This document shows positions 37,155 to 46,246 of a DNA stretch of 46,273 nt, in pieces. A model generated the notes under the pieces. That model was not told the origin of the DNA and did not search any database. It worked only from the letters and a program-made list of their open reading frames with translations. Both the position numbers and the translations under genes were made by a program. Position 1 is the stretch's first letter; every line of letters begins with the position of its first letter. The stretch is from a virus, in the IMG/VR virus record IMGVR_UViG_3300033141_002015, positions 1 to 46,273 of that record; one strand, written 5' to 3'.

Positions 37155-40061
37155 ATGCGGCGAATTGTTACGCCCATAGTTTTGTTAGCGGTTTTGGTCG
37201 GTCTGTATTTAATCGCTTCCGCTGGCGTTGTAACCGTAGATGAGTATGGGATAGCCAACGGCGATGGCAGTTCGGCTATATATGCCGGAGCATATTACAT
37301 GCGCGGGCAATCGTTTGCCTGTGTTAATGCCGTTACATTAGATTCATGTACATTTGCTATTTATAAAGTTGGGAGTCCGACGGGGGGTGTAACGGCAGAA
37401 ATATTCGCCGAAACCCACGCTACCGATTATGGAGTGGATAGTAGGGGGACTGGTAATGCATTGGCTATTTCTGATACTATAGATGCATCTACTTTAGGGC
37501 TTGTTTCTGATACTGTATCATTTGCTTTTTCTGGCGCAAATAAAATATCATTAGAGGCAAGCACCTATTATGTTGCAGTAGTGAAATATAATGATGGCGA
37601 TGCTAGTAATTATGTTAAAATTGTACATGATGAAAGTTCCCCATCCCATGCGGGTAACTATGTAGCATATAACGGTAGTTGGGATGGCACCACCGCGTGG
37701 GATTGTGTGTTTTATGTATTTGGCACTACTGGCGCAGCGCAGGGTGATACCTCTTGCGCCGTCTATACCTCGCCGCTTGCCTTCGGTTCGGTTGATACCG
37801 GCTCGACGGCTCTCGACTCATTCTATATCAAGAACGATGGCGATAGTGCATTAATTGATACCGTAAGATGGTCTGGGGTCTTATCGGTATTTACTCCACA
37901 ATCAGATAGTGCATATAGTTTGTCTGCGGGTGATTCGGCATATTTTAGTGTTCAGTTTGCCCCAGTAGCGGTTACGAGCTATGAAGATGATCTTGATTTG
38001 GGCCATGATAGTTGTGGGACAATCACCTTAAGCGGTAGCGGGCGGGCGGTTGCGCCTAGCGGCGGTAATACGTTCTATTTGGACAATTATGGCAGCGATG
38101 ATAGTACCGGGGCATCTCCCGCTACTGCATGGAAAACGCTGCAAAAAGCACAGGCGGAGATGGACAGTGGCGATACGCTACTTATAATGGGTGGGAATTA
38201 TACTGGTGAGCAATATTTCCGTGATGCCACATCAGATTATGAGGGGTTGCTTATAAAGGCATATGGGGATTCGGTTGCATATTTTACGAATACAAGAGAT
38301 GGCGTAGATGAATACTCGTCTATATTTATATATATCTCTGGTGGGTCTGATTCTGTCATCATAGATGGCTTCAGTTATCTTGATCCGGATTCTGCCGGTT
38401 GGCTCTCGTTTGAGATAGACACGCTTTCGAATTCAATAATTAAGATTACTGGTAGTGCCAGCGATTACGCCGTTAATGCACGGGTTCGGGGGGTTGTATT
38501 AGATGGTAATAGCGGCGATCTGCATGACAACAAGCGAACCGGGCAGGGTATATGGTTCAGCTTTTGCCAGAATTCACTCATTGAGCACTGTACTATCTCG
38601 CAGATAAACCATCCGAGTGGCCCTATCGCGCCGGGCGACGATTCGGATACAAGCCAGGGTAGCGGCAACGGGATACAGATATGTAGCTGTATCGGGGTTA
38701 TTATCAGAAACAACACACTAACAACATGCAACCATACGGCAATCAATCTTGGGGCTGATACTGGGGCGGAATTTCCATGCAGTCAATATATAACCATTAA
38801 AGATAACTATATCAATAACGGATGGGGAGGGGGAATATATATAACGTGCGAGGCCGAATATTGCTTGGTTGATAATAATGTCATTGTGAACTGCGGTGCG
38901 ACGACGACATTCAACAAGCCAGGTATCCAGGTATCTGGCCCGCATAATGTTATAAGAAGGAATATCGTATATAACCCCGACAACAATGGTATTGATATGG
39001 AAGCGCAATCTTATGGTTATTACGATTATATTATTGATTCCTGCCTAGTTTATAACAATACCGTGTTCAATTCGGGCGGGAAGTATTCATTAAAGATATT
39101 CGTGAATAACTCTAGCGACGCAACATGTTCGGGCGAGAATATGCTGATTGCCAATAATATCTTTTACAAATCAACGGGTTCGCTCGATGTAAACGCAACC
39201 CCCGAAATATATATGCCGCTTGGTAATGCTAACGACGCGCATAACTGGCTTGATCCAGACAACTCCGGGACAGAGCCATATAGCACCCATTGGGGTAATA
39301 ATACGTTCTATAATAACTGCATTAGACGCAATAGCGATGGCTCGGCACACGATTCACTTATAACCTTTATTATGGACGCTGACTATGGCGGTGCTACAAG
39401 AAGATACTCTCTTGATAGCGTACAGAGTCAAGATACTACTGCGTGGCATGATAACATCGGCACCGATCCGATGCTGACATCTGAAGCACCAGATTCCTAT
39501 GGGCTAAACTCCGGCTGGTGGTATCTGCGAGCCGGCTCTCCCTGTATTGACGCGGGGGCTTTCATGGGGGCGCTCGATACAATCGGTGCCTATGTAGAAT
39601 CGCAGGCTCCGGGTTACGGATGGGATTCTCTTTCCGTCAAGGGCGATGCCCCCGACATTGGGGCATATGAATCGGAGCAGTCGGATACTTGTTGTGCGGC
39701 TTTGCCTACTACACATGATTATGGCAACGTAAGCGTGGGTAGTACCTCTGACTACGATTTCTATGTATCCAATTGCGGCGATAGCACGCTCTACCTATCG
39801 ATTGAATTGTCCGACAGCACCGAGTTCAACATTCAATCCGGCGGTGGGTTAGATACGCTTATCGGTTCGGCGGCGTGTACCGTGACGGTGCAATTCGCTC
39901 CGACGAGTAGCGGGGAAAAGCTGGATACGCTTACACTCGGTAATGCGGCGTGTAGTTCTGTTCCGCTGTCTGGAACGGGCACGGCGGTATCGGATGGAAC
40001 GGGTGTTATTCGCAGATTGTGGCACGGGGCTAAAAAAGTTATTTGGATGTGGCGACACTGA
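37155..40061 (+). CDS. Giant secreted-type beta-helix virion protein (tailspike-like)
   Basis: 968 residues. Signal peptide: MRRIVTPIVLLAVLVGLYLIASA (1 to about 24). A choice-of-anchor-R-like domain (about 25-195) is followed by a Hydin/choice-of-anchor-D-like Ig domain (about 197-298, FGSVDTGSTALDSFYIKNDGDSALIDT). A right-handed parallel beta-helix (about 300-845) starts NTFYLDNYGSDDSTGASPATAWKTLQKA. A second anchor-D-like domain (about 845-955) comes before a basic/aromatic tail. The helix is like polysaccharide-degrading tailspikes. Signal peptide and Ig domains are typical of bacterial secreted proteins and unusual for a virion protein. It starts at the base after the glycosyltransferase stop. 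Confidence 0.75.
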   Translation: MRRIVTPIVLLAVLVGLYLIASAGVVTVDEYGIANGDGSSAIYAGAYYMRGQSFACVNAVTLDSCTFAIYKVGSPTGGVTAEIFAETHATDYGVDSRGTGNALAISDTIDASTLGLVSDTVSFAFSGANKISLEASTYYVAVVKYNDGDASNYVKIVHDESSPSHAGNYVAYNGSWDGTTAWDCVFYVFGTTGAAQGDTSCAVYTSPLAFGSVDTGSTALDSFYIKNDGDSALIDTVRWSGVLSVFTPQSDSAYSLSAGDSAYFSVQFAPVAVTSYEDDLDLGHDSCGTITLSGSGRAVAPSGGNTFYLDNYGSDDSTGASPATAWKTLQKAQAEMDSGDTLLIMGGNYTGEQYFRDATSDYEGLLIKAYGDSVAYFTNTRDGVDEYSSIFIYISGGSDSVIIDGFSYLDPDSAGWLSFEIDTLSNSIIKITGSASDYAVNARVRGVVLDGNSGDLHDNKRTGQGIWFSFCQNSLIEHCTISQINHPSGPIAPGDDSDTSQGSGNGIQICSCIGVIIRNNTLTTCNHTAINLGADTGAEFPCSQYITIKDNYINNGWGGGIYITCEAEYCLVDNNVIVNCGATTTFNKPGIQVSGPHNVIRRNIVYNPDNNGIDMEAQSYGYYDYIIDSCLVYNNTVFNSGGKYSLKIFVNNSSDATCSGENMLIANNIFYKSTGSLDVNATPEIYMPLGNANDAHNWLDPDNSGTEPYSTHWGNNTFYNNCIRRNSDGSAHDSLITFIMDADYGGATRRYSLDSVQSQDTTAWHDNIGTDPMLTSEAPDSYGLNSGWWYLRAGSPCIDAGAFMGALDTIGAYVESQAPGYGWDSLSVKGDAPDIGAYESEQSDTCCAALPTTHDYGNVSVGSTSDYDFYVSNCGDSTLYLSIELSDSTEFNIQSGGGLDTLIGSAACTVTVQFAPTSSGEKLDTLTLGNAACSSVPLSGTGTAVSDGTGVIRRLWHGAKKVIWMWRH

Positions 40062-40084
40062 CAACAGAAGAAGGGAGCTTGCAA

Positions 40085-40438
40085 ATGTACAGTAGAATGT
40101 TGGTGGGGTTGCTTGGGTTGGTTCTCGTTTGCGCCCTGGCTATGGGGTTAGCCGAGGGTCAACCAAGGCCATATGGTAACAATAAGGCCGGATGCGATAC
40201 GATCAATACTAATGTTGCCGTTGGTGTTGGGTTTGATGCGTGGTATTTCTATTGCTGGCTGGATGACAGCGCGAGTAGCTACGGTACGCTGACGAGATAT
40301 TTCAATAGCTCCGCCATAGAAACGTGCGTTATTATCCTCCGGCCCGGTGCTGATTTTGTTAGTTTCGCTTTGATGGATAGTTTTTATTTCACCAAAGCTG
40401 ATTCGGCTGATATTTTCTGCTATGAAGTGGCGAGATAA
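40085..40438 (+). CDS. Small secreted-type protein
   Basis: 117 residues from ATG 40085 (GGGAGCTTGCAA upstream). Signal peptide YSRMLVGLLGLVLVCALAMGLAEG (about 1-25), then a compact beta-rich domain (INTNVAVGVGFDAWYFYCWLDD...). Four cysteines could form disulphides. Second signal-peptide protein in the same part of the virion operon. Function unknown. Confidence 0.65.
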   Translation: MYSRMLVGLLGLVLVCALAMGLAEGQPRPYGNNKAGCDTINTNVAVGVGFDAWYFYCWLDDSASSYGTLTRYFNSSAIETCVIILRPGADFVSFALMDSFYFTKADSADIFCYEVAR

Positions 40439-40471
40439 CTAACGCTAAGGAGGAGGCGTTGGGAGAGATGT

Positions 40472-40933
40472 ATGGCGGGATGGACAAACAGGATAAAATA
40501 CAACGCCCTGAATTGGATATACGAGGGGCAGGAAGCGAATGTACCGTCAAGTTTCTTTATGGTTCTCTATACAAGCGAAACCGTACCAACGCAGGATGCG
40601 AACTTAATAGGGGACGCCTCCGAGATCGCCGCGGGTAACGGATACACCGCGGGCGGCTCCGAACTTACCGCCGGCACCGATTTCGATTCACTCACAGAAG
40701 ATGACAACAACGACAAGGCCTATGTGCAGATTGTCGATGTAACGTGGACTGCATCGGGTGGTTCTATTCCCGCCAGCGGAAACGCTGCTGCGTATGCCGG
40801 TCTAACCGATAATAACAGCACAACGGCCAATAGGGAACTATATCACTACTGGTCGCTGGGAGATGACTATTCCGTGTCCGATGGTCAAAAGATAACCATT
40901 CAAGACGCGCAGATTGAAATAGACGAATCGTAG
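40472..40933 (+). CDS. Phage structural protein (tail or head accessory)
   Basis: 153 residues. SFFMVLYTSETVPTQDANLIGDASEIAAGNGYTAGG and WSLGDDYSVSDGQKITIQDAQIEI are the signature of a small beta-rich virion-protein family in phages, often with a head-fibre or tail role. GGAGGAGGCGTTGGGAG precedes the start. Confidence 0.7.
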   Translation: MAGWTNRIKYNALNWIYEGQEANVPSSFFMVLYTSETVPTQDANLIGDASEIAAGNGYTAGGSELTAGTDFDSLTEDDNNDKAYVQIVDVTWTASGGSIPASGNAAAYAGLTDNNSTTANRELYHYWSLGDDYSVSDGQKITIQDAQIEIDES

Positions 40934-40943
40934 GGGGGCCGAT

Positions 40944-41339
40944 ATGCCAAGAGAGATGGTGAAGTGGTCGATAGATTTGCCTGACTGGGCATCGTGGGGA
41001 GAGGATGATAAGGGGCGGTTGCGGGTGGTTCTCGACCCAGATGTCATTTATCCCAAGTTTCTTGGTATTATGAAACAGGTAATGCCCGAGCTTGATATAG
41101 ATCATCCAACGCAGAACATGCTTCAGATCGCCACATGGCTGGCGCAACGAAGGATAAAAAAACTTATGTACGATAGTGGGTATGATTTCGTTCGATTCTA
41201 TTTCCCTAAAAGTACGGGTGATCGTTGGAAATTCGTTAATTTCCCCAGGGGTGATAAGATCAACAAGCGGGTTTTTTATAGGAAGCTCGGGCTTGACAAG
41301 ATAAGGCCAGAATCGGGGCCGGTTAGGATTGACTGGTGA
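40944..41339 (+). CDS. Hypothetical virion-operon protein
   Basis: 131 residues after a GGGGGG run. Soluble, mixed charge, aromatic, with a basic C-terminal third (KINKRVFYRKLGLDKIRPES). No family recognised. Its stop overlaps the next GTG start. Confidence 0.6.
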   Translation: MPREMVKWSIDLPDWASWGEDDKGRLRVVLDPDVIYPKFLGIMKQVMPELDIDHPTQNMLQIATWLAQRRIKKLMYDSGYDFVRFYFPKSTGDRWKFVNFPRGDKINKRVFYRKLGLDKIRPESGPVRIDW

Positions 41340-41665
41340 AGATTGAAATAGAACTCCCCGATTGGGTTGAAGGGCGGCATATACGAATCTTTGCGGGGAT
41401 AGAAGAAGTCGCCCGCCGATTGACTAATACTAATTATTGGGAAGTCAAAACAGACAGATGCAATATGTGCGGCGCATGCTGCAAGTGCGTCCCCGAGGAT
41501 TGGCCCTATGGTGTGAAGGTTGTCGATGGTGAGCGGTGGTGTGAACAATTGCGATATGAGGCGAACGAGTATTTATGCGGGTATGGCGATGGCCGCCCAT
41601 TTCTCTGTTGTCACGGTGGAGACATTATAAGCGGATGCAATATCAAATGGGAGAAGGTTGAGTAG
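41336..41665 (+). CDS. YkgJ-like cysteine-cluster protein
   Basis: 109 residues, GTG overlapping the previous stop (GTGA). CNMCGACCKCV (about 43-53), C at WCEQL and YLCGYGDGRPFLCCHGG give eight to nine cysteines in the CxxCGxCC layout of YkgJ-type iron- or zinc-chelating proteins. Its presence inside a virion operon is unexpected. Possibly a metal-binding assembly or host-modifying protein. Confidence 0.6.
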   Translation: MKIEIELPDWVEGRHIRIFAGIEEVARRLTNTNYWEVKTDRCNMCGACCKCVPEDWPYGVKVVDGERWCEQLRYEANEYLCGYGDGRPFLCCHGGDIISGCNIKWEKVE

Positions 41666-41668
41666 ATA

Positions 41669-42550
41669 ATGGCGTCGCAATTAGAAGTGGTTGGAATACG
41701 ATTCGCCGATAAATACCGCGCATGGCTAGCGGCTGAGAATATATCTGTCACCGATTGGGTCGTTGGAGACAGCTTCATTGTGGCCGCCGCCTATAAGAAC
41801 AAAACACCGAAAGCAATGAATAGCTCTACCGTCCGTCTGCGATGGCGGGATGTAACAGATGAAGGTTCGTTCGCCAATCTCGGCAGCTCAGGTGAATTGA
41901 ATTGGAACGGTATAACCGCGCTTGTAAACGGCAATGCGGTTACCGCGCAAGAGGCGACCTTTGATGATGATGTTGATACGTATGTTGAGGGGATAGAACG
42001 CGCGGGCGCAAACGATGTATCGGTGACATTGTTTTATGGATATGGCACCGAATGCCATTGGGCGGTTAATACTGATAACGCAGAGGCGGGACACGAATAC
42101 GCTTTTGAGCTGTATGATAACAGCAGCGGTGTAAGCATAGGAACGTTGGCGGCTACAATTACAATGGCCGGTGGCGGAGAAACCATTTCGCCCGATGCCG
42201 CCACGGCGGTTGGAGTTGTTTCCAACCCAACGGTTTCGGTTGCGGATGTCGTTATTTTCATTACGCCCGGAACCCCTGCCGGCGCGATTGGCTCGGTTAC
42301 TTCTCCGTTTGTTGACATGTGGGGGCTGAATGTCAATGTTTTCGTTATACCCGAAACCTCTGGGGCGCTTGAATGGGCACAGCGAGAATTGTCTACCAGC
42401 GCTTTCACGGCAAGGAGTATTAATACTACATCGTTCACGGAAAGAACGCTATCTACATTATCGTTCACCGAAAGAACAATATCGACATTGAGCTATACCA
42501 GAAAGGGCATGTCAAGGATTACTTATGACAGGGAGCAATTAAATGGATAG
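41669..42550 (+). CDS. Structural protein with C-terminal decapeptide repeats
   Basis: 293 residues. Mostly beta structure. A Gly/Thr/Val-rich centre (GGGETISPDAATAVGVVSNPTVSVADVVIFITPG) resembles fibre-shaft or Ig-like segments. Residues about 245-284 hold four tandem 10-residue units (AFTARSINTT, SFTERTLSTL, SFTERTISTL, SYTRKGMSRI), a triplet-spacer-like pattern. Likely a fibre or baseplate-type protein placed before the head-tail adaptor. It ends with an 8-base overlap to the next gene. Confidence 0.6.
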   Translation: MASQLEVVGIRFADKYRAWLAAENISVTDWVVGDSFIVAAAYKNKTPKAMNSSTVRLRWRDVTDEGSFANLGSSGELNWNGITALVNGNAVTAQEATFDDDVDTYVEGIERAGANDVSVTLFYGYGTECHWAVNTDNAEAGHEYAFELYDNSSGVSIGTLAATITMAGGGETISPDAATAVGVVSNPTVSVADVVIFITPGTPAGAIGSVTSPFVDMWGLNVNVFVIPETSGALEWAQRELSTSAFTARSINTTSFTERTLSTLSFTERTISTLSYTRKGMSRITYDREQLNG

Positions 42551-43202
42551 GGCGACAATTCGAAGCGAGGCAAGGCGGCAATCGGGTGAACCCTCCAGCG
42601 GGGGTAGGTGGTCGGATTCTGATTGGAACAGCGCAATAGAGCGGGCGCAAGAGAACTTCGCCAGGCGCACGAAATGCCTTAAAACCTATGCCTCCTTCAC
42701 CACCTCGGCTGATAAGGCTATCTACGACATAAGCGAGGATTCGCTTTCGAATATGTTAAAAATTACCGAAGTACGATACTACACCGATACCAATACATAT
42801 TACAAGCTCAAAAGTGTTAGCAGGGATCATCTTGAGATGTTGCAAAACTATATCGGGGGGATAGACGGTACGCCCGTAGCTTACTGTTACGAGGACAGGA
42901 CTATCGAATTCGATTGCGACCCCGAAGCTGATAAGACAGTGCGTGTATATTACTATTATACCCCCACCGCATTATCAGAAGATTTCTCCGTGCCCGATAT
43001 ACCGGTTAAATTCCACGATGCGCTTGTGCATTATACATGCTGGAAATTCAAAGAGGCGGACGATCTTGATTTTGAGGGGGCGATATATTTTAAGAACCTG
43101 TATGAGGAAGCGGTATTGGAGGCTAAAGATATATTGGAGCCGGCGGCAGAAACCTATGATTATATAAGGGACGAAATATCGGAGTCTGACCAATATGTAT
43201 AA
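42543..43202 (+). CDS. Head-to-tail adaptor / tail tubular A-like protein
   Basis: 219 residues. MDRATIRSEARRQSGEPSSGGRWSDSDWNSAIERAQENFARRTKC gives an N-terminal helical hairpin as in phage adaptor proteins. A beta-rich middle is followed by KFHDALVHYTCWKFKEADDLDFEGAIYFKNLYEEAVLEAKDIL, a long helix. This is the pattern of podovirus gp11/DUF6682-type adaptors that extend the portal ring. Position next to the tail hub gene agrees. Confidence 0.75.
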   Translation: MDRATIRSEARRQSGEPSSGGRWSDSDWNSAIERAQENFARRTKCLKTYASFTTSADKAIYDISEDSLSNMLKITEVRYYTDTNTYYKLKSVSRDHLEMLQNYIGGIDGTPVAYCYEDRTIEFDCDPEADKTVRVYYYYTPTALSEDFSVPDIPVKFHDALVHYTCWKFKEADDLDFEGAIYFKNLYEEAVLEAKDILEPAAETYDYIRDEISESDQYV

Positions 43203-45417
43203 TAAGCGCAGAGACAGATACAGCACCTTGCGTATTAACAGATTCAAGGGGTTGAACAAGTCGGATAACCCGCGCAACATCGATGATGCGGAATTTTCCA
43301 GCATGTTGAATTTGTACCTTGAAAAGGATGGTACCGTCAAATCGCGCAGGGGATACAATAAGATATGCAGTAATATAAGCGGAAGCACCAAAATCAGGGG
43401 AATATACAAAACAGAATGGGAAGGCGCCGGAGAAGCACTGTACGCTATGGGTGATTTTTTCCTCTACAGAATAAACGAGAGCACGTGGGAAAGCACACCA
43501 ATATCTTCTATTATAGGTGGAACCGAGCATGTTTCATTCGATCGTTATAAGGATAAACTGCTTTTTCTGCCACCCGGTAAGCCGCTCGCGTGGATAGATA
43601 GTAATGATAATTTTAGTACGGCGAGCTATCCGAAACCGAAGGCGGCAATAGGTTGCAGTGTGTACATATCCACTCAGGAAGGTGGTTCTCTCGAAGCAAA
43701 TACATATTATCAATATAACGTATCATATATATTGGGCGAAAATTTCGATGATGGAGAAACGATAGGGGCGTTACCGGCGGACGAGTGGTCTAGTTGGGAG
43801 GATCCCAAAAACCCCGGGCCGTCTGTTGTCTTACGTTTCCCGGCTTCTCACCCGGTGCAACAAACGACGGATACCGATAAAACCCTCGTAGCTACTAATC
43901 AGCCGTTTTCGTGTACTATGAATGGCTTTGATGTTACGATGGTCAATTTATTTCGCAGGAAGGTCAGCCCCACGCAGGGCAGCTTTAGTTATTCGCCCGA
44001 AACGGCATGGGAGCTTATAGACCAGGCCTATATACGCAAGATATACGATGGCTCTGATTGGGTATATCAGTTTGAAAGCAACACAATGAGCGGCGAGGAT
44101 GCTGACGGGGAGTCGGTTGGTGTTATAACTGATATTACCGGCACATACAACCCGTCTACCGATGAAACCACTTTATACATTGATTTTATTGATAATGGTA
44201 CGGTTAAAGCTAACCCCGCCTACATGCCGAGGGACGAATCGAGTGAGCCCGTTGTCCATGCAAAATACATGACGCGGCTTAATAACAGGGTGTTACTTGC
44301 CAATATCACCAATACCGGCGAGGAATCCGGCAAGAAGATGGTGCGTTTCAGCTATCGTGGATATACGGGTTTCGGGTCTGAAGAAGAACCCATTATGGAA
44401 TTACCCGATTTCATGTGGCCGTATCCAATGCTCATATTCCCGCCATCAAATTATTTCTACTGCGAGAAATACAACGTCTCTGACGAAATAACGGCAATAC
44501 ACGCATTCCAGGATGGTGTATTTGTTTTTACTAATAATAAGACATTCATGTGGCGTGAAGGCTGGATAGATCCGGTTAAAATATCTGATAACATCGGTTG
44601 TGTCGCTGCTCATTCGATCTGTGAATTTGAGGGCAAATTGATATGGCTCGATAAGAACGGCGTATATCAGTATGACGGGAAAAAGGTGAAAAATTTAACT
44701 TTTGATAAGATGCAATACTATATTGATAATCTGACCTCGAATCGCCTGCATAGAGTATCCGCCGCGATCCATAATCGCAAATATTACCTGGCTATCCCCA
44801 TAGAGGGCAAAACCGATAGCCGTCATGTTATTATATATGATTTCGACTTAGAGGAATGGTATCTCTATCAATACAGATACTACTCGGGTTCTGCGACGTT
44901 CTATCTGTACGTCGATTATCTGTTCAACTATGCCAGCGACGGGTCGGAGAAATTACTATTTGGCGGGCATTACGATGTATATCCATTTGTGGGGCAGCTT
45001 GAGGTGGGCGAAACGGATTATGAATTATCACCAATACAAATCAGTTTCAGGACGAAAAACTTTACATTGGGAGCCCCGGATATAAAGAAAACAATCCGTA
45101 GGGCGTATATTGATTTAGACAATTACGGCGGCGGGGCTTTGTTCAAAACATATGTTGATCAGACCGATACGGCCGATAATACCGTTACGCTAACAGCCGA
45201 TGAGTTTGGTTTCATTGTGAATCAATCTATAGTGAATAGTGATTACATCGAGAATGCACCCGACAAATCGTTCGCTATATCATTACCGCAGGGCTTGGAG
45301 GGCTCATCGTTTCAAATAGGATTATCAACCGATATAATTGGCCCCCAACTGTGCATGAAATCTATCGGCATAGATTGGTTGCCGAAACGTAAAATTGTTC
45401 GAGTTATTGGAGGTTAA
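43195..45417 (+). CDS. Tail hub / stabilisation protein (tail tubular B-like)
   Basis: 740 residues. RINRFKGLNKSDNPRNIDDAEFSSMLNLYLEKDGTVKSRRGYNKI is the typical opening (F.GLN.SDNP..I.D.E...M.N..LE.DG.L..R.GY) of tail-tube/hub proteins of short-tailed phages, as in T7 gp12 or P22 gp10. Later strands such as HAFQDGVFVFTNNKTFMWREG, LIWLDKNGVYQYDGK and RHVIIYDFDLEEWYLYQY form a beta-propeller. Overlaps the adaptor by 8 bases. It forms the tail nozzle with the adaptor. Confidence 0.8.
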   Translation: MYNKRRDRYSTLRINRFKGLNKSDNPRNIDDAEFSSMLNLYLEKDGTVKSRRGYNKICSNISGSTKIRGIYKTEWEGAGEALYAMGDFFLYRINESTWESTPISSIIGGTEHVSFDRYKDKLLFLPPGKPLAWIDSNDNFSTASYPKPKAAIGCSVYISTQEGGSLEANTYYQYNVSYILGENFDDGETIGALPADEWSSWEDPKNPGPSVVLRFPASHPVQQTTDTDKTLVATNQPFSCTMNGFDVTMVNLFRRKVSPTQGSFSYSPETAWELIDQAYIRKIYDGSDWVYQFESNTMSGEDADGESVGVITDITGTYNPSTDETTLYIDFIDNGTVKANPAYMPRDESSEPVVHAKYMTRLNNRVLLANITNTGEESGKKMVRFSYRGYTGFGSEEEPIMELPDFMWPYPMLIFPPSNYFYCEKYNVSDEITAIHAFQDGVFVFTNNKTFMWREGWIDPVKISDNIGCVAAHSICEFEGKLIWLDKNGVYQYDGKKVKNLTFDKMQYYIDNLTSNRLHRVSAAIHNRKYYLAIPIEGKTDSRHVIIYDFDLEEWYLYQYRYYSGSATFYLYVDYLFNYASDGSEKLLFGGHYDVYPFVGQLEVGETDYELSPIQISFRTKNFTLGAPDIKKTIRRAYIDLDNYGGGALFKTYVDQTDTADNTVTLTADEFGFIVNQSIVNSDYIENAPDKSFAISLPQGLEGSSFQIGLSTDIIGPQLCMKSIGIDWLPKRKIVRVIGG

Positions 45418-45419
45418 CA

Positions 45420-45965
45420 ATGGTACAGACCAACGCCTATACTTGGCATGATTGGGCTACGGGAACCAGCACGGAAACGTTATATGGTTCGCATTTGAAT
45501 AACAACTTTGATTATTTGTCGGCCATAATCAACAAGGGTATCACCGGAGCGAACATAGCGACTGGTGGTATAGATTCTGCCGCCTTGTTTGCCGGCTCGG
45601 TGATAGTGGAATCGGCGATTGATTACGGCACCGGTGACGGGGTTGGTGTAGTTCAGATCGGCAAGGATCGCACGACGACGGGCGGGCAAATGGCGATAAA
45701 GGGCACCTCACTCATTACCGCCGCCGATACAACCAATACAGATATAACCGTTTATTTCACCAACGGAGATGTGTGTACGGCTGGAGACCCCGGTTATACC
45801 TGTGCGCCGCATGTTTACGTTACCTGTTACACGGATGATACATCCGCCAGATATACCATCAAGGCCGTTGCCACGGACAGCGCACTGGTAAATATTGATC
45901 CTGGCGATACGGCTACTTTCACCGAGAATTGGACGCTTTACTGGCAAGCGTTTGGGGATATTTAA
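45420..45965 (+). CDS. Tail fibre-like protein
   Basis: 181 residues, after GTTATTGGAGGTTAACA. The opening WHDWATGTSTETLYGSHLNNNFDYLSAII recurs at the N-termini of phage tail and receptor-binding proteins (hub-attachment part). The rest is beta-rich with a Gly/Thr/Asp-rich end (YVTCYTDDTSARYTIKAVATDSALV). Likely a short fibre attached to the hub. Confidence 0.65.
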   Translation: MVQTNAYTWHDWATGTSTETLYGSHLNNNFDYLSAIINKGITGANIATGGIDSAALFAGSVIVESAIDYGTGDGVGVVQIGKDRTTTGGQMAIKGTSLITAADTTNTDITVYFTNGDVCTAGDPGYTCAPHVYVTCYTDDTSARYTIKAVATDSALVNIDPGDTATFTENWTLYWQAFGDI

Positions 45966-46246
45966 TGTTCGACCTGGATGAAGAACGGTTACTAGAGAGG
46001 GCCAAAAAGCGAAGTGCGGTTAGGAGTAAAGATTTCGGCAGGGTGCGGATCAGCCCGAAGGGTACGCGCTTATATCATGGCCTTGGAGCGGTGCCGAAGA
46101 TTATTTCTATACAGCCGCTTGATATATATATAGTTGGCGGGGCATTGCCGACGTGGGTGTTAGACCCCGCGCCTAATTCTAAATATATAACAATAAAATC
46201 CAGCGTTGATGCAGATTTTCTGGTCTATGTAGCGGGAGGGTTATAA
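45965..46246 (+). CDS. Small virion protein (possible tail or internal protein)
   Basis: 93 residues from ATG 45965, which overlaps the fibre stop (TAATG). A charged helix (FDLDEERLLERAKKRSAV) is followed by a beta-rich domain (VRISPKGTRLYHGLGAVPKIISIQPLD...FLVYVAGGL). No family recognised. Its end lies in the contig overlap and is repeated at 1-87. Confidence 0.65.
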   Translation: MFDLDEERLLERAKKRSAVRSKDFGRVRISPKGTRLYHGLGAVPKIISIQPLDIYIVGGALPTWVLDPAPNSKYITIKSSVDADFLVYVAGGL

